The notes under the pieces: model-generated
The model's database searches: none
The model's input: the letters and a program-made list of their open reading frames with translations, nothing else
What the model was told of the DNA's origin: nothing
From: Candidatus Zipacnadia bacterium
GTDB lineage: Bacteria; Armatimonadota; Zipacnadia; Zipacnadales; UBA5352
Direction of reading: 5' to 3'
Assembly (NCBI GenBank): GCA_029820945.1
Contig: JALGUJ010000020.1
Coordinates: 1-51,742, forward strand
Length of the DNA: 51,742 nt
Shown: positions 8,701-17,100 of the stretch, piece after piece
Layout: each line of letters begins with the position of its first letter
Position numbering within the stretch: the stretch's first letter is position 1
Position numbers and translations under genes: made by a program

Positions 8701-9801
8701 CGCGCGCTCGAGCCCGTAGTGCCGCCTGAAGTACCGCCCCACGAAGTACGCGGCCAGCGCCGGGAAGGTGTTATGGTTGTGCGGCACGGCCGTATTCCCG
8801 CGCCAGTGCTCGAGCTTGCGCTCGTAGCCCTGATAGAGGTCGCACTCGAGCATCAGGCGCAGCACCAGGTTCGTGAACGTGAGCCGCTCCTCGTCGCTGA
8901 ACAGGCCCGACTCCTCCAGCAGGTCCCAGAGCACGGCGACCTCATAGGTCCATGCGTCGCGGAAGTCGCGGTCGTAGCGGGACAGCGGCATGGTCGCGAT
9001 GTAGGGATCGGTCTCGAAGTACTCCGCCAGCGCGTGCATCATGGCGCGGTAGACCTCGCCCTGCCTCGCGTCGCCGGTACGATGGAAGGCCGTACCGTGG
9101 CGGATGAGACGCGCGACTCCGCTGCGTCCCTCCCCGGGCGCGAAGAGCCGCGCGCGGCCGCTCTCGATGGCCGCGTCGCGCTGCTCCTCGGTCATGGGGT
9201 CCGTCTCGCCGATCTCCAGCACCATCTGCCGGCCCAGCGACAGCGAGTCACCCTCCGCGGCGTCAGCGACGATCGCCGCGAAGGCCTCCGCCGCGCGGGC
9301 GGTGCCCTCAGGGGTGCTGCCGCCCACCAGGATCGCGTTGTGCCCGCGCCCCCACGGATCGTGCACGGAGCGGATGACGTAGCCGTCACCGCCCGCGTAG
9401 CCGGTGTCCAGGCAGACGAAGAAGTTGTGGTAGAGCCGCGCGACGTGGCGGTTGTTGTCGAGGTGGCCCACCAGGATCAGGCTCTGCCCGAAGGCCTCCT
9501 CGTCGCTCAGCGCAGCGTCCGTCGCCAGCGGCACCTCAACACCCGTGGCCTCGTGGATAGCCGCCCGGGCGGCCTCCGCGGCTTCGCGCCAGGCGGGATC
9601 TCCGGCGTGACAGATCGTCGCGACGGCCTCTCCCTCGGCGACCAGCGGCGTGTCCAAGCTCAGCGGCTTCAGCTCGCCCGGCTGGATCTGGAGGCTGCGG
9701 AGCAGGGCCATCTGCTCGTCGCGCTGGTCCGCATGGGCCGCGTTCAGAGCCAGGCCGGCGCACGCGCAGATGAGGGCAATACATGCCAGCGGGCCGTCCA
9801 T
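5758..9801 (-). CDS. Secreted heparinase II/III-like protein with discoidin and FG-GAP propeller
   Basis: A 1347-residue secreted multidomain protein. Order: signal peptide (1-24); an alpha-glucuronidase/GH20 type N-terminal accessory domain with GYVIRSVHDPWGRGHNAIL; helical toroid with the NHN motif (NTAVPHNHNTFPALAAYF); heparinase beta-sandwich with RGTHMHWDANAIIRYAHGGE; a discoidin-like domain around 880-1020; and an FG-GAP/VCBS propeller from about 1030 to the end with five DxDGDG-type calcium loops (for example ADLDGDGRDEV and ADMDGDGLPEI). GGGGTGAT lies six bases before the ATG. It is the first gene of the minus-strand operon, 22 bases before the next start. The gene at 24087-28898 is a close architectural paralogue. 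Lyase activity and acidic-glycan specificity are inferred from fold only. Confidence 0.9.
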   Translation of the reverse strand: MDGPLACIALICACAGLALNAAHADQRDEQMALLRSLQIQPGELKPLSLDTPLVAEGEAVATICHAGDPAWREAAEAARAAIHEATGVEVPLATDAALSDEEAFGQSLILVGHLDNNRHVARLYHNFFVCLDTGYAGGDGYVIRSVHDPWGRGHNAILVGGSTPEGTARAAEAFAAIVADAAEGDSLSLGRQMVLEIGETDPMTEEQRDAAIESGRARLFAPGEGRSGVARLIRHGTAFHRTGDARQGEVYRAMMHALAEYFETDPYIATMPLSRYDRDFRDAWTYEVAVLWDLLEESGLFSDEERLTFTNLVLRLMLECDLYQGYERKLEHWRGNTAVPHNHNTFPALAAYFVGRYFRRHYGLERAEMWLEVAEGVFRGLKHSSKPLEDAAGYVWLPMMHVMTYSLATGDTTWFDEGHGRETAEVAMVTMDNAGWQAAYGDHSAYRSASAIAQCLFKIAWYYRDPEILWMTEHAGGSDGHPLGQTYHLDIEPEAPAEHIGLRVAALPESAYTDGIQRCSYPTQPLLPLEDCFNKMSFRAGLEPADAYLLLDGFGRGTHMHWDANAIIRYAHGGEPLLVDGEYIRNAPKYHNSLVIIRDGRSEQTPAVTELVRADELQSLSFAQTRLPSYNGAAWTRSIVWRPNDYVLVTDEVEALEDAQFTLRCCWRPWGDATLDGGVCTVTHPPMAMQVMNLDGAPSSIEEMKMSANMPVHRLSQQVSRTMAAGDSYRFANVIHSHPLEEPRAVSARRVADGLFVVERPEGADVIALGAEGLAAAGIEGDAELVVLGEASVVTTGATELSPDGPAELPARAAEIRDRVLAMPAAPATGRGADLEAPELPLAWEVGGFDPPLEALPVVSVTCDEEHHGRYGPVDKLVDGQMSGSVYSVQWPEGVAPTITLELARETEITSIELREWHMNEDWDVGERRLEISGDGFEDDVRDLGGPFEETGTQRWGGNVNTIVEAPIGQRAKQVRLTVSPAREDSRVYLAEVMIRGTRPGALPRITAVTTGDLAGNGAVAVVAGSDSGQIRAFDAGGHALWSLTTDGRARINALACADLDGDGRDEVVYGDDGARLGLISAGGEPLWQVTPPKYRGIDSDVMTIVPADMDGDGLPEIVAGLRSWQYAAFDAAGELLWKNVIYAHPATVGHADDFDGDGLPEIVGGNQYYRLNLIDQDGRRIFVRDHFGPEQTAAGSADVDGDGLAEILIGTDLGELICFDGDGARLWTRNVGDRVTSIVAADIDRDGSDEVVCSADSANVYAFSADGEPIWRTALPGGVGDLALLPGAEPRLAAAAGAAGVVLLDGAGEVIGVGETGARALRLALLDGRVGVTTSAGTVAAFAPGQ

Positions 9802-10020
9802 GCGCGATCACCCCGGGCAGAGCGTGTCTTGCGGCAGACCGACGGGCGCTTCTCGGGTCGGCATTTCATGGCGCGCGCCGCTCATTCCTCCACGCCCGGC
9901 GCCGTCCATGGCGTCTCGGCTCTCCTGCGACGCGCGCCCCTGCATCACGGACGCGGGCGGCAGGAGCGGCACCGCGGCGCGGCGAAGGGCGGGCCAGACG
10001 CCCGCAGCGAGGTGATTGGT
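9802..10020. promoter_or_regulatory. Divergent intergenic region between two heparinase-like operons
   Basis: This 219-base gap separates two secreted heparinase-like genes transcribed away from each other, so it should hold both promoters. I see ribosome-binding sites at each edge (GGGGTGAT on the minus side, GAGGTGATT on the plus side) but no convincing -35/-10 pair and no clear operator. Confidence 0.4.
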
Positions 10021-13000
10021 GTGTCCCGAGACGCAGTGGCCCTGACGATGGCGCTCACGCTCATCCCGGCCCTCGCTCTCGCCCAGACCGTGCGCACCGG
10101 CGGCCTGGAGGACCTGGCGCTTAACGCGCGGGTCGAGGCCAGCTCGTCGGCGACCGCGCACGACGGCAAGTACGGCCCTCCGCGCGCGATCGACGGCGAT
10201 TCCGGCACACGCTGGGCCACGCGCGATGGCGCCGAGCCGCCACAGTGGCTGGAGGTGACCTTCGACGAGCCCGTCACCGCCGACACGCTGGTGATCGAGC
10301 AGTCGAGCCTCGAGCGCCTCTACGCCAACGCCGAGCACATCGAGCTGTCCTTCTCCGAGGGCGACCCCGTCGAGGCCACGCTGGAGGACACCTGGGCGCC
10401 GCAGATCGTGCGCTTCGAGCCGCGAGAGACACAGTCGCTGCGCATCACCATTCTCGCCGTGCACGAGCTGAAGACCTACCTGGGCATCGATGAGCTGCAG
10501 GTTTTCCACGACCCGGACAAGGTGGTGCAGGCGGTCATGCCACCCAGGATGCGCTGGGAGAGCCCGGACTTGGCCGCGCAGGGGCGCGAGACACACCCCT
10601 GCGTCAACAAGACGCCGGCCGACCTCGAGCGGGCGCGCCGCAACATCGATCGCTACGAGTGGCTGGCCGAGTACGTGCAGAACCAGCAGGCTGAGGCCGA
10701 CCGGTGGCTGGAGCGGTCCGATGAGTGGATCCTGGAGATGATCCCCGAGCCGGGAGCCGCCTTCGCCTACGGGCGCACCGGCTGCCCGATCTGCGGCGCA
10801 GGCTGGGGCACCTGGGGCGGTGCCCGCTGCTCGTGGGATGACCCCGGCCATGTCACCTGTGCCAACGGTCACCGGCTCCCGGACGAGGATCACCCCGACC
10901 CGGGCACCGGCTATGTGGGCGCGGATGGTCGCATCCACTACTTCGTCGGCTCCTGGAACGCCTGGGTGGTCGAGAAGCTGCAGTTCGATGCCCTGCGCCC
11001 GTTGTGCCTGACCTACCTGCTGACCGGCGACGAGCGCTATGCCGAGAAGGCCGCGCTCATCATGGACGGCATCGCGCGCATCTACCCCGAGTGCGACGCC
11101 AGCTCCTGGGACTACCCCTCGAACCCGCCCAGCGGCCGGCTGAACCGCCCGTGGTATCAGGTCGCGCGCGTGCTCGTCCACTACGTGGACTTCTACGACG
11201 AGATCTTCCACTCCCCGGCACTGGATGAGCCCTCGCTGGTCGATGGGCTCACCCGCCGGGAGAACATCGAGCAGAACCTGCTGCTCAACGGCGCGTGGTA
11301 CTGCTACGAGCAGTCACTCAAGGGCGGCCTGAGCAACGGCGAGGCCGACTACATCCGCGGCGCGCTGGCCGTCGGCTGCGTGCTGGGCATCGACCACTAC
11401 GTGGACTGGGCGCTCGATGGCCCCTACGGGATCCGCAGCATAGTGGCCAACAACGCCGACCGCGACGGCCGCTACTTCGAGACCTCGATCAGCTACGCCC
11501 TGCACGCGCGGGACCTCTACCTGACTTTCTCGGAGCCGCTGCTCAACTACCGGTCCCAGAAGTACCCGGACGGCGCGGACCTTTACGCCGACCCCAAGTT
11601 CCTCTCGTTCTACTTCCTGCCCGCGGCCCTGTTCGACTGCGCCGGGCATTCCCCGCGCTACGGAGATACCGGGCCCGATACGCGCAGCACCTGGCCCGCC
11701 GACCCCATCTTCTCGCCGCGGGACTACGAGTTCGCCGAGGTCTGCTACGCGCGCACGGAGGGCGACCTGCGCGCGCCATTCGCCAATGCGCTGGCCTATC
11801 TCGCCGGCGACCGCGGCGAGGGGATCCGCAGCTCGGCCCGCGACAGGATGTGGATGCTCTTCCACGCCGGTGAGTTCCCGGGGGAGGTAGACGCCGGCGC
11901 GACTCACCGGCGCCTGACCACCAGCGACTTCTTTGGCCAGAAGGGCATCGCCATCCTGCGCTCCGGGCACGACATGGAGGCGCAGGCCGCCCTCCTGCGC
12001 TTCGGACCATCGCTCAACCACGGGCACTACGATGATCTGAACCTCAACTACTACGCTATGGGCTACGAGCTCACCTACGATCTCGGTTACTCGTTCGGCT
12101 CCACGCACACCCAGGTGGGCTGGGCCAAGCAGACGGCGAGCCATAACCTGGTGGTGGTCGATGAGCAGCGCCAGCATCTCGACGGCTGCGGCTCCGGCGG
12201 CAGCCTGCTGCTCATGGCGACTCAGCCGGGCCTGCGCGCGGTCGAGGCCGATGCCCACCACGCGTACCTGGCCCGGGGTGTGGAGCGCTACCGGCGCCTG
12301 ATCGCGATGCTCGGAGAAGGCCCGGACCGCTACCTGGTGGACGTCTTCCGCGTCGCGGGCGGCTCGCAGCACGACTACATGCTCCACGCGCTGAGCGAGG
12401 AGGTCGCGGTCGAGGGCATCGAGCTGGGCGAGATCGAGCCCGGCTCGCTGGCCGGACCCGAGTTCGAGTGGGGGCGGATGCAGGGCAACGACGGCGACAT
12501 GGTCGGCCACCCGAACAAGCCCTACTGGAACCCGCCGCCCGGTAACGGCTACGGCTTCCTGGTGGACGTGCGGCGCGGCGCGGCTGAGGGCCCCTGGACG
12601 GCGACCTGGGAGATCGATCCCGCGCGGGAGGCCAGGCTGCGGGCCACCGGCCTGCCCGAGCCCGGGACCGAGCTGATCACTGCGTGGGCTCCGGGCATCT
12701 ACCCGCGCTTCCCGAAGGCCGCCTATGTCTGCGCCCGCCGCTCCGGGCAGGACCTGCGGAGCAGCTACGTGACCGTCCTCGAGCCCGTCGAGCGGCCGCG
12801 CTCGCTGTACTCCGTGCGCGCGACCGACATCCTCAGCAATGCGGAGATCACCGCCGGCTCCACGAAGTACGTCGGCGGCCTGGACGTCGCCCTCTTCAAG
12901 GCCAAGAAGGCCGGAGATCGTCTGACCTTCGGCGCTCGCGTGCCCGAGGCCGGGGAGTACGTGGTCACGGTCGGGCACTACCTGTCCCCCGCCTACGGGA

Positions 13001-14181
13001 CCGCGCGCCTGCTGATCGACGGCGAGCCGGTCGGCACCCCGTTCGGCGGCACGGCCGGAAGCGTCGGCCCCGCGCAGCCTGAGGAGCTGGCGACCGTGGA
13101 CCTCGACGCCGGCGAGCACATGCTGGCGATCGAGATGGTCGAGCCGAGCGCCGAGGGCGGGACCTGGTGGATGGGCCTGACATTCGTCGGCTTCCAGCCT
13201 GCGGACGAGGCGCAGCGCGCTCCCGTCGAGAGCCGCATCGCCTCCGCGCGGCGCATCGTGCCCGACGTCGAGGGCGGGGTCGGCGTGGTCGTGGTTCGAC
13301 GCGACGGGGCCGAGGACCGGCTGTTCTCGGCGCTCGACGCACAGCCTCGCGACTACGGCGACGGCTTCTCGGCCGCCGCACCCCTCGCGCGCGCCCGCAC
13401 CGACGCCGGCGGCGTCGCACGCCTGAACCTGGTGGGCGGCAGCGGGCTGCGCACGCCGGAGCTGAGCATCTCGCTGCCGTTCGAAGCCTGGCGGGCGACG
13501 GTCGTGGCGGTGGACGAGGAGGCGCGGGAGGTGGTGCTGCAGGCCCACGGCCCCATGCCACCGTCCGGCCCGGTGCTGGAGGGCACGGCGGTCTGCTTCG
13601 ACAACCCCGCCTACTCGCGCAACACCGCGTACCACGTGGCCGAGATCACGCCCGAGACCGGCGCTGAGCGCTTCCGCCTGCGCGTGCGGGAGGCGACCTT
13701 CTGCCTGGGCAAGGCGGTGATCGACGGCCCGCCCGTGGACGCGGAGACGCTCGCCACCATCGTGCCGCATGACTACGCGCGGCCCATGGCACGCCGCGGC
13801 GTCCCTGCGGAGGCCAACTTCTTCGCGGGCAAGCTGTTGACTACGGCGGACGGCGCGGCGCGGGCGACCGTGCGCGAGGTGGTCTTCGGCCAGCCGATGA
13901 CCATCCGCGTGGACTCAACTGAGGGCTTCGGCGATGGCGACATCTGCTACTACCATGACGTACGGCCAGGCGATAGGGCGACCATCCACGTGGCCGCCAC
14001 GCTGACGCGCGTGGGCGACGGGCTCCATCAGCTCATCGCGACGGCGCCGGTGACCATCGCAGGCGCGGGTGAGGTGAGCTACCGTGCGGGCGAGGGCGAA
14101 TGGCAGCCCGCTAAGGACGGCCTGATCCCCGCGGAGGCGCTCACGGCGGGCCCGGTGGATGTGCGCATCGCGAGGGAGTGA
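10021..14181 (+). CDS. Secreted discoidin and heparinase II/III-like protein
   Basis: A 1386-residue secreted protein. The start is GTG 10021, seven bases after GAGGT; an in-frame ATG at 10048 also gives a signal peptide (MALTLIPALALAQ). The open frame continues upstream to 8473 but that part is the shadow of the opposite-strand gene. Domains: discoidin (about 30-165); a helical linker; a small cysteine cluster with C255, C258, C270, C280 and H284 that looks like a zinc ribbon; helical toroid; heparinase beta-sandwich with the NHGHYDD motif at 666-672; then further beta domains. It is followed after nine bases by the exo-lyase-like gene, so the two are probably co-transcribed. An alginate lyase or heparinase-type lyase role is inferred; substrate unknown. 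Confidence 0.9.
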   Translation: MSRDAVALTMALTLIPALALAQTVRTGGLEDLALNARVEASSSATAHDGKYGPPRAIDGDSGTRWATRDGAEPPQWLEVTFDEPVTADTLVIEQSSLERLYANAEHIELSFSEGDPVEATLEDTWAPQIVRFEPRETQSLRITILAVHELKTYLGIDELQVFHDPDKVVQAVMPPRMRWESPDLAAQGRETHPCVNKTPADLERARRNIDRYEWLAEYVQNQQAEADRWLERSDEWILEMIPEPGAAFAYGRTGCPICGAGWGTWGGARCSWDDPGHVTCANGHRLPDEDHPDPGTGYVGADGRIHYFVGSWNAWVVEKLQFDALRPLCLTYLLTGDERYAEKAALIMDGIARIYPECDASSWDYPSNPPSGRLNRPWYQVARVLVHYVDFYDEIFHSPALDEPSLVDGLTRRENIEQNLLLNGAWYCYEQSLKGGLSNGEADYIRGALAVGCVLGIDHYVDWALDGPYGIRSIVANNADRDGRYFETSISYALHARDLYLTFSEPLLNYRSQKYPDGADLYADPKFLSFYFLPAALFDCAGHSPRYGDTGPDTRSTWPADPIFSPRDYEFAEVCYARTEGDLRAPFANALAYLAGDRGEGIRSSARDRMWMLFHAGEFPGEVDAGATHRRLTTSDFFGQKGIAILRSGHDMEAQAALLRFGPSLNHGHYDDLNLNYYAMGYELTYDLGYSFGSTHTQVGWAKQTASHNLVVVDEQRQHLDGCGSGGSLLLMATQPGLRAVEADAHHAYLARGVERYRRLIAMLGEGPDRYLVDVFRVAGGSQHDYMLHALSEEVAVEGIELGEIEPGSLAGPEFEWGRMQGNDGDMVGHPNKPYWNPPPGNGYGFLVDVRRGAAEGPWTATWEIDPAREARLRATGLPEPGTELITAWAPGIYPRFPKAAYVCARRSGQDLRSSYVTVLEPVERPRSLYSVRATDILSNAEITAGSTKYVGGLDVALFKAKKAGDRLTFGARVPEAGEYVVTVGHYLSPAYGTARLLIDGEPVGTPFGGTAGSVGPAQPEELATVDLDAGEHMLAIEMVEPSAEGGTWWMGLTFVGFQPADEAQRAPVESRIASARRIVPDVEGGVGVVVVRRDGAEDRLFSALDAQPRDYGDGFSAAAPLARARTDAGGVARLNLVGGSGLRTPELSISLPFEAWRATVVAVDEEAREVVLQAHGPMPPSGPVLEGTAVCFDNPAYSRNTAYHVAEITPETGAERFRLRVREATFCLGKAVIDGPPVDAETLATIVPHDYARPMARRGVPAEANFFAGKLLTTADGAARATVREVVFGQPMTIRVDSTEGFGDGDICYYHDVRPGDRATIHVAATLTRVGDGLHQLIATAPVTIAGAGEVSYRAGEGEWQPAKDGLIPAEALTAGPVDVRIARE

Positions 14182-14190
14182 GCTGCGACC

Positions 14191-17100
14191 ATGAGGCGAT
14201 GGCTCATTGCGTTGACTGTGCTGGCCACGGCGTGGCCGGTATCGGCCCAGGACACCGACGGCGACGGCATCCCCGACGCCGTGGAGGAGCAGATCGGCTC
14301 GGACCCGGCGCTCGCCACGCCGCTCGAGGTCGTCTATGAGGACCACGCGAAGGGCGAGGGTGACGAGTCGGTCGGCGACGACCTTCAGGTCGCGCATGAC
14401 CTCGTGAGCGTGGCCTTCGGCGGCGTCGCGCGCGACCGCTGGGTCTGGCGGCTGGACTTCACCGAGCCCTGGGTGGTGCGCGGCGACGTCGCGCTGATAG
14501 TGTACACCGACGCCGACAACGACCCCGACACCGGCCGCCAGGGCGGGGGCGTCCAGGGGACCGACCTGATGGTGAGGCCGACGGGCGCGAGCGGCCACGG
14601 CCGCCCCGGCGCCCCACGCTACACGAGCGCGGCCGACGGCAACTCCCTCTACCTGGCCTTCGACTCGGCGGTGAACGTCGAGGACGGCCGCGCCGTCTGC
14701 CGCGCCTACGTCCTGATCCAGAACCGTGAGAGCACGTCGGACGCCGACCGCACCCCATGGTTCGAGGCCAACGCCCCGATGACCGACGCCGCGCCCCCGG
14801 ACCTCCCGGAGGATCACCCCATGCACATCGCGCCCGAGGCGATTGGGCGGATTCGCGCCCGCGTACCCATCGACGACGGCGGACGGCGCGCGATCATCAC
14901 CTGGATTACGTCCTGGCCCACCGAGGCGACCGTCCAGTTCGGCGAGACGGAGGACTACGGGCGCAGCGTCATGACCGGCCGCCAGGCGCAGAACCATCGG
15001 GCTGTGCTGGAGGGACTCGAGCCCGGTCGCACCTACCACTACCGCATCCGGTGCCGGGGGGCGCTGGGCGCGCTGGTCTCCAGCGATGATCTGATCTTCA
15101 GCACCGCCGTTGGCGAGCCGGCGGGCGACATCACGCGCGATCGCATCCCGCTAACGGTCAACGGAGCGCCCGGGGAGCGCCGGCCGGTCACCAGCGGCAT
15201 CCCCTTCCCGGAGGGTGCGCTCGGCTCGGGCGATCACGTGCGCGTGCTCGACCCATCGGGCGCGGAGGTCCCGCTGCAGACCGAGGTGCTCACCCGATGG
15301 CCGGGCGGCACCGTCAGGTGGCTGCTGCTCGACTTCCAGGCTGATGTCCCCGACGCCGGCGAGGCGGACTACGTGCTCGAGTTCGGCACCGACGTGGCGC
15401 GAGCGGCGGTCGAGGCGCCGATCGCGGTCGAGCAGGATGACGAGGCCATCGTGGTGGACACCGGCGCGCTGCGGGTGCGCTTCGACCCCGACGAGTTCGC
15501 CTTCCTCGGCGAGGCCTGGCTGGACATCGACGGCGACGGCCGCTACACGGAGACCGAGCGCATCACCGACCCCGATGGCGCGGGAATCGTCCTGACCGAC
15601 CTCGAGGGCGAGCAGTTCACCTCCCTCGGGGCTCCGGATGAGCTGGCGGTGACGCGGCGGGGCCCGCTGCACACGGTCGTCACGGCGCGTGGGCCGCACC
15701 GCAGTGCATCGGGCGAGACGCTCTTCCGCTACGAGCTGCGCATGCACTTCTACGCCGGCCTGCCCCTGCTGCGGGTACTGCACAGTTTCGAGAACGATCG
15801 CGTGCAGGAGACCTTCACCACCGTGCGCAGCCTCGATCTGCGCATCCCGCTGGCCGGGGGCGCTCAGGGCGGCACGATGCTGCTGCCCGACGGCGCGACC
15901 GCCGAGCTGGGGCCGGGTGGGCGCCTGCTGCAGAGCGACGACGACCGGTTCCACGCCGAGGGGGCAGACGCGGCAGGCGAGCGCGCGCCGGGGGCCATGA
16001 GCGTCTCCGGCGACCGAGCCGACACAGCCATCGCACTGCGCAACTTCTGGCAGCTTTGGCCCAAGAGCCTGGACATAGACCCACAGGGCGCGGTCATCGG
16101 CATCATGCCCGAGCTCCCCGAGGGCGAGTACGCCGACATCGCCCCGGAGCTCGAGGACAAGCTCTACTACGCACTGCTGGGGGGCGTCTACAAGCTCCAT
16201 TCGGGAGTCGCGAAGACCCACGAGCTGCTGGTGCGCTTCTGCGCCGAGGAGCGCGCCCTCTCGTCGCTCACCGACCAGGCCAATGCGCCGGCGCTTGCGT
16301 TCGCGCCGGCGGCGTGGTACTGCGACAGCAAGGCGTTCGGCGACATCACGCCGCGCACGCCCGGGGAGTTCGAGCGGTACGACGCCATGGCCGACCGCGT
16401 CCTGGAGTCGATCCTGCGTGAGCGCGAGAGCGGCCGGGAGTACGGGATGCTTAACTTCGGCGACTGGTGGGGCGAGCGCGGCTTCAACTGGGGGAACATC
16501 GAGTACGACACGCAGCACGGGCTGTTCCTGCAGTTCGCGCGCTCGGCTCGCCGCGACTTCTTCGACAACGCGGTCTACGCCGCCCGCCACAACATCGACG
16601 TGGACATCATCCATCACTCCCGAGACGCCCAGATGGTGGGTATCCCCTACTACCACTGCCTCTGCCACACCGGCGACTACTACCCGGACGGCTACCGGCC
16701 AAGCGGGATCTTCCGCGGCGGCTGGAACACCGGCCACCTATGGACGCGTGGGAACCTGGAGTACTCGCTGCTCTCCGGCGACGGGCGCGCGCGGCGCATT
16801 GCGCTGCAGACGGCCGACTACCTCGCCGGGCCACTGATGACCAGCTACCACATGAGCAAAGGCGCCGAGCGCGCCACCGCCTGGCCGCTGTTCGGCCTGC
16901 TCGCCGCCTACGAGGCCACCGCCGACGAGTACTACCTGAACGCGGTCCGCATCATCACCCGCGACGTCATCGCCGAGCAGGACAGGGAGCTGGGCCACTG
17001 GCACATCCCGGCCGGCTACTCGAAGGTCAAGCCCACGCCCATCGGAGGCTACGCCTGGTGCGCGGGGCTGCTCATCACCTCGCTGGAGTTCGCGAACAGG

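Noticed and set aside
8473-10020. Upstream extension of the discoidin/heparinase-like gene
   Set aside because: It is antisense to the divergent gene at 5758-9801 and crosses the intergenic promoter region.
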